NCBI GenBank assembly: GCA_016758965.1
Contig: JAEPRB010000010.1
Span: 1 to 64,000 of the forward strand
From: Circinella minor
Taxonomy: Eukaryota; Mucoromycota; Mucoromycetes; Mucorales; Lichtheimiaceae
Direction of reading: 5' to 3'
Length of the DNA stretch: 64,000 nt
Shown piece by piece: positions 36,273 through 47,839 of this stretch. The stretch's first letter is position 1. Every line of letters begins with the position of its first letter. The position numbers were made by a program, and so were the translations under genes. The notes under the pieces were generated by a model. That model was not told where the DNA came from. It did not search any database and worked only from the letters and a program-made list of their open reading frames with translations.

Positions 36273-36802
36273 TTTTTTGTATGGACGTGTGAGCCTCAAA
36301 ATGCGTTTATTAAATACCGACAACCGTACAATATTGCAGCGGATTGGCAGCGGCCTCGAAAATAGAAGAAATTATAATGCTTATGAAGAATTAAAAGAAT
36401 GTATGGATTTAATTGCTATATGAGAGAGATTTTTAGGGAAAAGGGGGGGATTGTTAAAAATGAAGTCCCAGTGAGCTCGCCCAATAGCAAGGCAAGTATA
36501 TGAAATGATTAATAAAAGATTGGAGTGAGTGAAATAGGATAGAGGAGGATCCCCTGTAGTTAAAAAATGGAGAAAGGCAGATGAACGAGGGTCAAAATCA
36601 TTGATCGAGTTCCAGACTTGTGTCCGGACAGCTTGTTTGTTAGGACAGAGAAACAGAAAATAAGTGATGTCTTCTTGTCTTGTGTGGCATATTCGGCATG
36701 ATGGTGTGGATATAGCAGGAAATTTGAAATGATATAACTTTTTTGCTGTGGGTAAGTTGTCGTGATATATTCGAAAAAGAAGATTTCGTGCCAGAATTTA
36801 TT
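36273..36802 (-). mobile_element. 5'-truncated LINE retrotransposon (C-terminal zinc-knuckle region)
   Basis: On the minus strand the body encodes LARNLLFRIYHDNLPTAKKL, CRICHTRQEDITYFLFLC, NKQAVRTQVWNSINDFDP and ends FPKNLSHIAIKSIHSFNSS with a stop at 36381-36383. This is the pattern of the zinc-binding domain after reverse transcriptase in LINEs (L..LPT...L.....C..C...E...H....C). The zinc-site His is Tyr here. It ends in a nine-base A tail, and the flanks CCAGATACTGTATT (36259-36272) and CCAGAACTGTATT (36803-36815) form a target-site duplication with one indel. Truncation, A tail and duplication together show a LINE insertion by target-primed reverse transcription. Confidence 0.65.
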
Positions 36803-36814
36803 CCAGAACTGTAT

Positions 36815-36909
36815 TATTATTGGATTACCACAAAAAAAAAATTCAACTTTTATTACCTACTAAACTCAACATGAATCATCTTTATCTTTATTATCTTACC
36901 CAACTTATT
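36815..36909. repeat. Dispersed repeat, copy 1 (partner at 55018-55109)
   Basis: About 95 bases including ttttattacctacta and aatcatctttatctttrttatcttayccaactta (r, y mark the differing bases) match 55018-55109 in the same orientation at roughly 85-90% identity by eye. The identity of the repeat is unknown. Confidence 0.6.
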
Positions 36910-37110
36910 ATGATATTATGTAGCTAGCACTTTATCCCTAACATAGTTTACTTTTCTTTTTACAGTAATTACTTGTTAAACCAGCACTCGTTAAACCAGT
37001 ATTTCGCTAAACCGGTAGTATGTTTCAAATATTTTTTATATACTTAGTAAAATACCGGTGATTCGATAAACCTGTATTAGGTGAACTTTCCCAGATATAT
37101 ACCGGATTTA

Positions 37111-37904
37111 GGGCAAAGCGTCTCTTGCAACCTGCTGCAAGCTCAACATCGTATACAATCCTATATACCTCGTCACCTCGACGAACCACACATGGCGAAA
37201 TTCGCCGAGCACTGTGCCTATTAGGAATAAAACAAGGTCGAATAATAGATGTCCAATTTCCCGCACGAGGTGTAGTGGGTTAAATTTACTAATCCACTCA
37301 TCATACGAACAAGATTTACGATCATTACTCAAACAAGCAAGACTTAATCCAAAGGATAATTTTAATCCTGTTTCCGCAGCGAAAATAGGCGATCCCTCTT
37401 TGTTAGCCAAACTAACCGAAACTGAACGCGCTGCTAAAGCAAAACTTATATATCAAGAACGAATGTTTGCCCTATGTCAATGCATGCCTAAAAAGCATCT
37501 GGGCATGGGAATTCTGCGCCACTTTACATCTCTTCCGACCAGCCATCAACACCATATTGGGATCGAGTACTTGTCAAAGTATCACGAAATTAATCCACGT
37601 CCCACCATACATGGTCACAATCCTCTAGTACCTAATTCTGATACAAGCCGTTCCTTTTCCGATAATACGGATAACAATGGCAAAAAACTAGACTTAATGC
37701 AAGAATAGTAATACCCTCTTCCCAGATTCTGCTCTTTTTCATTTTCCCCCACATACTTCTGCTACCTTAGCTTTTTCCCTGGTAAAAGGGGGTTTTTCAG
37801 TTATTATTGTAATTTTTTCTTAAACTTCTAGTACCGCAAGGAAGCGACCATATGCCTATAGGCGCCGGTCACTTAGTCTGCTATAATAAATATAAATTTT
37901 AACC
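37111..37904 (+). mobile_element. Retroelement-derived insertion flanked by a 13-bp direct repeat, with a frameshifted ORF
   Basis: Flanked by exact copies of TATACCGGATTTA at 37098-37110 and 37905-37917. The insert opens in frame (AKRLLQPAASSTSYTILYTS; THGEIRRALCLLGIKQGRII; DVQFPARGVVG), then a small insertion around ttaaattta breaks the frame. The next frame continues LLIHSSYEQDLRSLLKQARL, ERAAKAKLIYQERMFALCQC, HLGMGILRHFTSLPTSHQHH and ends DNNGKKLDLMQE. The 3' UTR has a hairpin (gcgacc...gccggtc around 37843-37871) and an AATAAATATAAATTTT end. Direct repeats plus 5' truncation indicate a LINE- or SINE-like insertion; the protein is probably the element's first ORF, but I do not recognise a named domain. 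Confidence 0.5.
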
Positions 37905-37995
37905 TATACCGGATTTATAATAATAGTGCTTTTTTTATTTCGTATAATATTACGTACTAGTTTGATTGATAAAAATCAATACTACGGGGTAAATG

Positions 37996-38253
37996 TTATC
38001 TCAGCTCATTCCTTTGTTTCCAATTATTTAATCCGTTTATGCACCAAATAACAATATCAATTCCATCTACCTTGTCGTCAAGAGAAAACCTTTCGACAAG
38101 TTGCTGATAATAATGTCTTTTATTTTTTGTCAATTTCACACCATCACTTTCTTCTTCTTCCTCATCTGCGTACTTCTTTTTCAACTTGTCGTGTACTTGT
38201 TCATTACCATTAAATATGTAATTAGGTTGTTGATACAATTTATTTTTACTCAT
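37996..38253 (-). CDS. Short hypothetical ORF, 85 residues, acidic-basic
   Basis: Opens at an ATG and encodes MSKNKLYQQPNYIFNGNEQV, an acidic patch (ADEEEEESDG), a basic stretch (VKLTKNKRHYYQQLVERFS) and IDIVIWCINGLNNWKQRNEL. The composition is protein-like rather than low-complexity, but there is no recognised domain. It may be one exon of a larger, decayed gene in this repeat-rich area. Confidence 0.3.
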   Translation of the reverse strand: MSKNKLYQQPNYIFNGNEQVHDKLKKKYADEEEEESDGVKLTKNKRHYYQQLVERFSLDDKVDGIDIVIWCINGLNNWKQRNELR

Positions 38254-38984
38254 TTATTCAACTGCTAACCATGGTCTATATTAATACACACTTTGTTGTT
38301 AATTCGTTATTAATCCAATCTCTGGTTCAATGTCACTATTTCATGAATATTATCATTTTTATCACTAAAAGATTAGCTCACAGTAGCAAAGCTATATTAA
38401 GCAGCTAGGCATATTATATGAACTGTCATCTTTTTTTTATCTTATATGGCGCTTAATTTAATTATAGTTATTCTTTCAGTATATCCTACATATTACTACC
38501 AGCTGAGGTTCAAAAGTTAAACCGGTACAGATCATCACATATTCAGAGTGCATGCTTAACGAATAATCACTGTAATTAATTTCCCTCCTCTATCGTATGG
38601 GATTTTTTTCGCCACTCATTGAGATTCGGCTTTAGCGGTCATGCGATTTGCGAAGCGCTTTTTGAAGCCCTTATTATTTTGTAAATGATAAATAAAAATA
38701 TTAAGTTTGAGAGACCAAGCAAATCCTAAAAACGCTTTTCATACTCCGTTAAAAAGTAGAATGTAATACCATCCCCACCTTTTATTTTTTTTTCTTTTAT
38801 TTTCCATGTTCTACTTTTTTTTCTCTTTTTATAAAACTATTATTTTAATAAATGACTTATACTTGGAGAAGGGTGAAATGGTTAAGATATATTAGGGGCA
38901 ATATAAGAATTTTGGTAAGCAATTCAAAGAATCATAATATTTCTTAATTTTTAATTCTTACCCAAAATTTTCCTAGGCAAAGTA

Positions 38985-40768
38985 CCCCAGTAGCTTCGAG
39001 CAGTTCTGTGCCAGCGGGGGAATTATCCGGTTCAGACATATCAACAGGTTCAGGAATAGAAACAATAGAAGGCAGCTTTAAATAACGGGCCTAGACATGG
39101 GATACCAAAAAGTCGTACAGCTTTGAAAAATAATGAGCTTCATCAAAACACAGGAGTAGCAGTAGCAGTACTTTTACTAAAAATAATGAGAATTTACTTA
39201 GATCTCAAGGTATTATTGTTTGGGAAATAAAAACATGGGTGTACACATATAGATATGCTAACAGTTTACTAATCCATCTATGGCACCATGAACCTGGTTT
39301 CTTTATACCACCTTCATCTTTATCATTATCATCCGCTACCATGTCCCCTAATACCTTTCGAGTACGAGTCTTTCAAGCTAGTGTTTTGGCTGTAAGTATA
39401 GATTTCCAATCTTTAATATAATAGAAAGTTCACTAAAATCATCTTCTTTATATGGATTAGGCTTTGTTTTCAACCAACTTAAATTTCTTTTACCTTATTA
39501 CCACATCCTCAAGAACACTTTCTCTTTAGATACAATATTATTTTGTTGTGTTTAAATTTCATATTTTTGAACTTCTTTGAAAGTGAGCCAAACTCAAAAC
39601 ACTGGTCTGTCGATTAACGCTCTGTCGCCGAAGCTACTATAAGCTTTTACTTCTAAAATTCATCAAGAGAATTTGGAACGAGCTGCCCGGAAGGGTTGAC
39701 ATGAAGCAAAGGGACTTGAACCACAAAGGCGCGAATGCAACAAAGGTTCGTATAGCAATAATAATTGGTTATTGATTCAATCAACGTGCTCTTTGATTTT
39801 TTAAATAGCTAAAAAAGAAAAAGGTAATTTATTATTAGATCAAGATGTGTGTATATCACTATTTCACAACTTCTGTCGGAGGGATTTTTGATAAAATCGC
39901 CGTTAATTTACTATCCACTGATTCAACTGAACTCACTAAAACAATCACTTTAAAGTATGGATTCAATTTTATATATGTTTACATTTGATAATCGTACTAA
40001 TAACTGTTGCTTCTTATTTGTTTCATTTTATCTTAGATCTTGTGCTTCGCATATTATCAATTTGTTAAACCCAGAAATATGTAAAATAATGCGAAAATAT
40101 ATTAACAATCAAGAAAGATGGTTGTCAATCTGTAACTCTACTACTATTAATTACCAAAACAGAATGTGCGTAAGTTATTACCAGACCAATGGATCTATAT
40201 CGGTGTCGATCTTGTTTTTTGTTTATATAAAAGGATGGCCGTAATGAAAACGTGGTTTTAGTAAGAGAACAATTGGATATTTCAGCAGTTGAAGCAGAAC
40301 TTCAAGCACATACACTAAAAATAAAAACCCAACGTTGAAATAATAGACATGGGAGCTGTTGTCAATAATTTTCATGACCACCCAAACAAGGAACAAGACA
40401 TAAACGACAACAGTGAAACTTATTTTTATTGACGAGTTGTGCAAATAATGTACATCATAACTCGAGGCATTGGCTTTGATCTTAATGAGTGAGCATTATA
40501 ATGTAGCTTTTCAAATCCAATATGTAGAGTGTATTTATGGATATCTTACTTTTTTTTGTCTATTGATATTGATAGTAATGGACAAGTGTCCAAGGCTTCA
40601 ACTACGGTTAAACGCCGTTTGGTGTGCACCACTTTCAACCCAAATCCCATCTGTGCAAAAAGCTGGGTTCAGCTGTATAAGTATTGTTAAGTTAAATTAA
40701 CAATTTGGTGATAATCCTAATAATGCCAAACCATTTGGAAGAAAAATTGATCTTATTGCAACTTTCAA
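38985..40768 (+). pseudogene. Decayed copy A of the multi-exon family also found at 47.9-50.6 kb
   Basis: Recognisable pieces in order: SQGIIVWEIKTWVYTYRYAN and RVRVFQASVLA (about 39208-39391), SVGGIFDKIAVNLLSTDSTE (about 39873), SCASHIINLLNPEICKIMRK (about 40038), KASTT... then GRKIDLI (about 40590-40760). Exon order and splice sites mirror copy B. It has an in-frame stop near 39083, a truncated acidic exon (only a fragment near 40245-40440), a 71-bp mobile-element insertion at 40605-40675, an enlarged intron (39392-39814) holding foreign-looking sequence, and it stops at a junction near 40768 with a coiled-coil relic. It keeps the Trp codon (TGG) where copy B has TAG. Confidence 0.65.
40605..40675. 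mobile_element. 71-bp MITE-like insertion inside pseudogene copy A
   Basis: Interrupts KAST...K at a TA (40603-40604 and 40676-40677). Aligned with the intact copy B (49794-49815), the extra bases are absent there. Read on the minus strand it begins CAGCTGAACCCAGCTTTTTG and continues CACAGATGGGATTTGG, matching the left end of the larger element at 41518-41693. It is a short deletion derivative of the same family. Confidence 0.6.
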
Positions 40769-40962
40769 ATTATGTTCTTTCAATCCTCATCCGTTTTAAA
40801 TTGTTCTGATTCTTCTTGTTGCTTGATTTTCAGGTGTCCTTTTTCTTGTTGCTCATACTTTTCAAGTAACCTAGTTCTTGTTATTGCTCCTTCAAACGAT
40901 ATTTTTTCAAGTTTATGTCTTTTTTTTTTAACAATTAAAGTATATATATAACACTTTCCCAA
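40769..40962 (-). pseudogene. Coiled-coil relic related to 35470-36060, fused onto pseudogene copy A
   Basis: On the minus strand an open stretch reads VKKKRHKLEKISFEGAITRT, RLLEKYEQQEKGHLKIKQQE and ends ESEQFKTDED. AITRTRLLEKYEQQ matches AITKSRLLGNYEQQ in the relic at 35.5-36.0 kb at both protein and DNA level. Its other end abuts copy A directly, marking a rearrangement breakpoint. Confidence 0.5.
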
Positions 40963-41353
40963 ACAATTTAATTAGCTAGAAAATTTCCAATGCTTATATA
41001 TAAAAATTTAATTGACATCTTTTGATATTTACGTACTTTGGTTCTTTCTCTTTTTATTTGTACGTCGTAGTTTTTTTTTTCATGATATATAATATTGTTA
41101 TGTATGTTGATAGAATGATTTTGGCTATTGATTATATATGGTATTTATAACATATTATATATATTGTTCCTCCTATTGTCTTTTTGCTTTTTATTTGTTG
41201 AAACGGGAAAGAGTTATCAGTAGTATCAATTCGGGTGCGATTTTTTTCAGTTCAGTCCCTGAAGAATAAACAGTCAGCACAGAGGAATAACAGTCGGTTT
41301 TTTTATCACATGTTTTTTTTTAATGTTTTTTTTATTACATGTTTTTTTTACAT

Positions 41354-41354
<1 letters not shown>

Positions 41355-41404
<50 letters not shown>
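41355..41404. repeat. 50-base uninterrupted T run
   Basis: By far the longest homopolymer in the window, preceded by shorter T-runs separated by CATG/ACATG. It could be the poly(A) of a minus-strand retrocopy or a sequencing-inflated run. Confidence 0.9.
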
Positions 41405-41407
<3 letters not shown>

Positions 41408-41517
41408 TTTATTCTAGATGTGGTGAGGTATATGTATAGTATATGTCTATCACATCATATAAATCGAAATACCAGTAAAAAGAGGGGGTTATTGTTTAGT
41501 AGTTATAAATAATGGTA

Positions 41518-41693
41518 CAGTTAAACTCCGTTTTTTGCACAGGTGGGATTTGGCTTGAAAGTAGTGCATAAACCGGGGATGTGCAAAAAGTGGGGTCGAA
41601 AACATAGTAAAATCAGAGTGGGATTTTTCCTAAAAGGCGTGCAAAAAGAGGGGTTGTGCAAAAAATGGGTGTGCAAAAAACGGGGTTTTACTG
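41518..41693. mobile_element. 176-bp pogo/Tc1-like MITE with TA target duplication
   Basis: Terminal inverted repeats: left CAGTTAAACTCCGTTTTTTG CACA, right end read inverted CAGTAAAACCCCGTTTTTTG CACA, each flanked by TA (41516-41517, 41694-41695). The interior repeats TGCAAAAA-GGGGT motifs. No transposase coding is present, so it is non-autonomous. TA duplication and CAGT ends fit the pogo/Tigger branch of Tc1/mariner. Confidence 0.7.
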
Positions 41694-41820
41694 TATTCGT
41701 GATATTTTTTATGCAAAACGCGCAGTGAAAATCTATACAAAAAATTGATGAAGTGATCTTTTATAGAAAAACATATGGTGAATAATCTTACAAAAAAATG
41801 ACTGTCATTTTTTATACAAA

Positions 41821-41920
41821 ACATATAGTATATAATCTATACAAAACATATAGTATATAATCTATACAAAACATATAGTATATAATCTATACAAAACATA
41901 TAGTATATAATCTATACAAA
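41821..41920. repeat. Tandem repeat, four exact copies of a 25-base unit
   Basis: Unit acatatagtatataatctat followed by acaaa, four perfect copies back to back. Degenerate copies (TATACAAA, ACATATGGTGAATAATC) extend on both sides from about 41710 to 41965. No coding potential. Confidence 0.9.
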
Positions 41921-41965
41921 AAAGTGACTAAGTGATTTTTATGCAAAAACATATAGTGAAGTGCT

Positions 41966-42920
41966 TTTTTATGCAAAAAATGCCAAAATAACAGATCACA
42001 TATTAACCCATAAAAAAAATCACAAATATACAAGCGGGCATTGGGTTTAAACTCTTTTGTGGCAAATCACATAAAAAATATGTGGCTAGGCACATAAGAA
42101 GTCCAAATTTCACCTGAAAAAACACGGGACCCTTATTTTTATAAGATATATCATGATAAGTAGTAATATGATTATATGCACTTGAGTTAATCTCTACTAT
42201 AATAGCAAAAAAAAAACACGTCATACGTAATGGAAGATGGATGAAAAAAAATGAATTTATCAGTTGCTGAATACCAACATATGTAAGAAAAAGAGAGTTT
42301 GATAAAATATAAGTTCAGAAAAGCAGGTACATATTGCAGTACAAATCCCATCAGGAAGCGGCAGCTTATAAGTTTTCTTTATCATATGCACAGATGATTC
42401 ATTATTCATGTTTCCGAAGCCTTTGACGTAGGGCTCTAGTGAGAGAACACTGGGTCTCGGAACAAGAGCACAAAAATGTATACCTATTTATCGATTTTTA
42501 AATTTGTCTCGCTTATGAACCTTTGATAAATTACTCTCTCTTGATACTGTACCGACTAAAGCTTTTTTTCTTTTTACTATCGACTGCCCTTTGATATCGA
42601 AGTTTCTATTCTAGTGTTGTATTTTGTGGTTCTTTTTTCTTACAAGTTTGTGACGAACGTACGAGCATATTTGAAGAATAAGACATTTTGCTTTATATCC
42701 CCTCGCTAACTTCGTAAAATAAGAATGTTGTAAATTATGGTACTACGTTGTACCTTTTTGACAAATTAGTATTATGTCATTGTGATGATATACTGTATGT
42801 ACGAGACCTTTTTCTTCGTCTCCTCTCGCATTGATAATACATAATTTTTTATTTATATTCAATCAGTAATTTCACCCCCTCTCTTTTCTTTATACTTTTT
42901 TTCATACTTCTTTTTCAAAA
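41966..42920. other. Non-coding stretch in the gene-poor region
   Basis: No gene or repeat was recognised. The last 80 bases before 42921 are pyrimidine-rich (CCCCCTCTCTTTTCTTTATAC) and could be the promoter of the following ORF. Confidence 0.35.
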
Positions 42921-43561
42921 ATGTTCTTACTAAACGTTTTTACCTCCTACTTATCTAAAGGATATAATTGTTTATACCAAGGCTTGTCCAAATGTGATGT
43001 ATTCAAATATACTGCTACCATCACCGCTCCCTATAAGGATAGGGTTTTGGGGTCCAAGACAGAAGCAGGGAAATATCATGGATTTTCTAGAACAATATCC
43101 AATAAGGTTTCAGCAAAAATGTGGTTAAGTACTGCTGCTCATAACAAGTATGTCGAATATAAAAAGATAAACAAAATAGCCGCTTCTAGCCATGTCGAGC
43201 AAGTATTAAAGCAAGTACACAAAAAACAATCAAAAACTGCCATTCCGGAGCTTTTTTTCTCATTGATTTGTTCAAGAATAAGCCGAATATCATCTCACAA
43301 GAATTAACAAGCGTTACCGCCAATGTAAATATAGATAAACCAGAAGGTTCTATGAATCCTATTATTGCTCATGAAGAGAAATTTAACAATGATGATAATT
43401 TTGTTATGGTTCCTTCCAAGAAGCCATTGAGAAACATCGAAGGAGACTTTGTTCTTATTCCAAAAGAGATAACTCAAGCGTTATATCATCAGGGATTCGA
43501 AGATCCACCACCAAAAAAAAAATATTCGAAAAGTATATACAAAAGATATTTAAATATATAA
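42921..43561 (+). pseudogene. Hypothetical protein gene, probably one ORF split by a T-run frameshift
   Basis: ATG at 42921 gives MFLLNVFTSYLSKGYNCLYQ, continuing VLGSKTEAGKYHGFSRTISN and KIAASSHVEQVLKQVHKKQS to PELFF. At the seven-base T run (43252-43258) the frame changes: IDLFKNKPNIISQELTSVTA, NPIIAHEEKFNNDDNFVMVP and GDFVLIPKEITQALYHQGFE follow to a stop at 43559-43561. One more T would make a single ORF of about 213 residues. The repeated NFVMVP/DFVLIP motif suggests an internal repeat. No known domain. It could be a sequencing error in a living gene rather than a true frameshift. Confidence 0.45.
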
Positions 43562-45348
43562 ATATATAAAAATCCGCACTAGTGTACTGTTGTTACCCTT
43601 TTTTCCTTTCCCCATTCTTTTTTTCTTTCTTATTTTTCTTATATATATTGTCAAACTTATTAATTACTGCTATCAGTAATAATACATTATTATAATCATT
43701 GTACAATAAAGAGTATTTGCCATGAAAATTGTGTTCCATTCCTTCAGACCAACAGAACCAGCTATTAAAGATAATTAGAATAATTGCTACATGTACATTT
43801 AAATGCTACCTAAACCAGTGAGAGACACATATATACAAGTAATTGTTACAAATACAAGTCACTAATATACATGGGTTACAGTCAATCTTTAGTTTAGGAA
43901 AGGTGCTGGTTCTACCGAGAAATCTGCTCGAGAGCAAAATTTACAAAAAGAACTGCCTCTTCCGCATCCCCAATCGCAAAGATTTTTACAAGAATAGACA
44001 AAAACTTTGGTAATATTGAATATAATAGTACTACGTAATAAGAAAAATGACTTGGAAATGATAAAACAAGCATATGGGAGCACTTTCAACATTGCTACTT
44101 AATACAAAGCTGAGGTAAATATAATAATTCACTAATTTATGCAAAAAAAAAAAGTAGAACGTAATACAACGTTCTAATTTATTCTTCTCATGGGTTTTTT
44201 TTTTCAGTAACGCATGCTAGGCTGATTATCTGTTTGTGACGCTAATATTCACATCAACAAAGCCTGATTGAATTTTTTCTGTTTATGGCTGTTTACAAGT
44301 ATCTTATTACTTTATTTTTATAATTGTCCGGTACGTACCATAAAGTGCAAAGAAATTATATGCTATGAATCAAGAAAGTCCTTGTTGACATTTTTCACAG
44401 CAGCTTCTCTGAAACTCTCGATCCAGCTAAATGAAATGAAGGACAGAAAGTAATAGGTTGATAGATTAGAAAACTATACTTATTTTATCAATAATAATAT
44501 GTAATAGTGATAATATCAATAAAGTTTAGTGTATTCGCTTTTTATTATATATACTTTTCTGTTTAACTTTTCAATTATTTAATTACAATTTGGTTGTTAA
44601 GATAATAATCAACATTTCAGCCACTCATATGATACGTATAACAACAGAGACAAGTATTAATTAAGTTATATCCGTTATCTATAAAAACCAATGCACTAAG
44701 ACATGTGTACATAAAATTATACCTAGTTTATTGGACGACAACTTCCTTTCTTCCAAGCGCTGTTGTCTCTGTTGTTGTTTTTGTTGTTGCTACAGTATAT
44801 TAACATCTACAACGGTACTTTTTTACTCTCATAACTTTTTTTTTGGGTGGAAGTGTTATCATACGTAATAACATATAGTATTATATAATATCTATAAAGA
44901 ATAATTTATATAACATTGGTCTATTTTATTGATATTCCCTTTATTACTAATCAAGGTAGAGCTCTAAAAGCTGAATGTTATATATAAGCACGGTAGTAAT
45001 CCATCATCTTGTTGTTATTTATGATACAACATAATTACCATAAAAAAATCAAATACAAATTGTTGCCCAAAATTCATACTTAGACCAGGGGCGTGACACA
45101 TAATAAATATAAATTCACTTAAAATGACTTTTATTTGATATATTAAATATATAACTGATTAGTTATACGTAATGATAAAAAAAATACTCGCCAGTGTTAC
45201 TAACTGGTCAAACTTATACAGATAATTGAATATAGAAAAATAGAGAAAAAGGTAAAGAAAGTGACAAATAATAACTAAGCTACTAATATATAGAAATGCA
45301 ATTATTTGGTTAAAATTGGGAAAATGGATTTTTTTCCTCTACGCTCCA
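43562..45348. other. 1.8-kb stretch without a supported gene
   Basis: AT-rich and probably relic sequence. A 67-codon minus-strand frame (43889-44092) has a hydrophobic start and a Cys-rich end (CKNLCDWGCGRGSSFCKFC), which is suggestive but unsupported by splice sites or neighbours. Nothing else stood out. Confidence 0.3.
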
Positions 45349-47548
<2,200 letters not shown>

Positions 47549-47839
47549 CCTCGTCTGATTATGAATTTTTGGCGCGCCCGTAGTCATTCCCATTAGAAAA
47601 CAAAAATAAATAATAATATATAATTAAAGACAATTTAATCACTCCACTTTTAATATATAAATACAATAAAAATAAAGATACACTTATTATTTTCTGGATG
47701 ATACACATTAAATCACTTTGTTAAAATTTTTTGTGATAATTCGAGAGCTTTGAATCAAGTGAAAACGTTGTTGAACATTTCAAGAAGAGAATTTTGCATG
47801 ATATTTTGTCCAAGTCAACTAAATAATGAGGACTTAATT

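Noticed and set aside
43889..44092. Possible small secreted Cys-rich protein on the minus strand
   Set aside because: Only six cysteines, no clean signal peptide cleavage site, no splice or promoter support, and the opposite strand is equally open.
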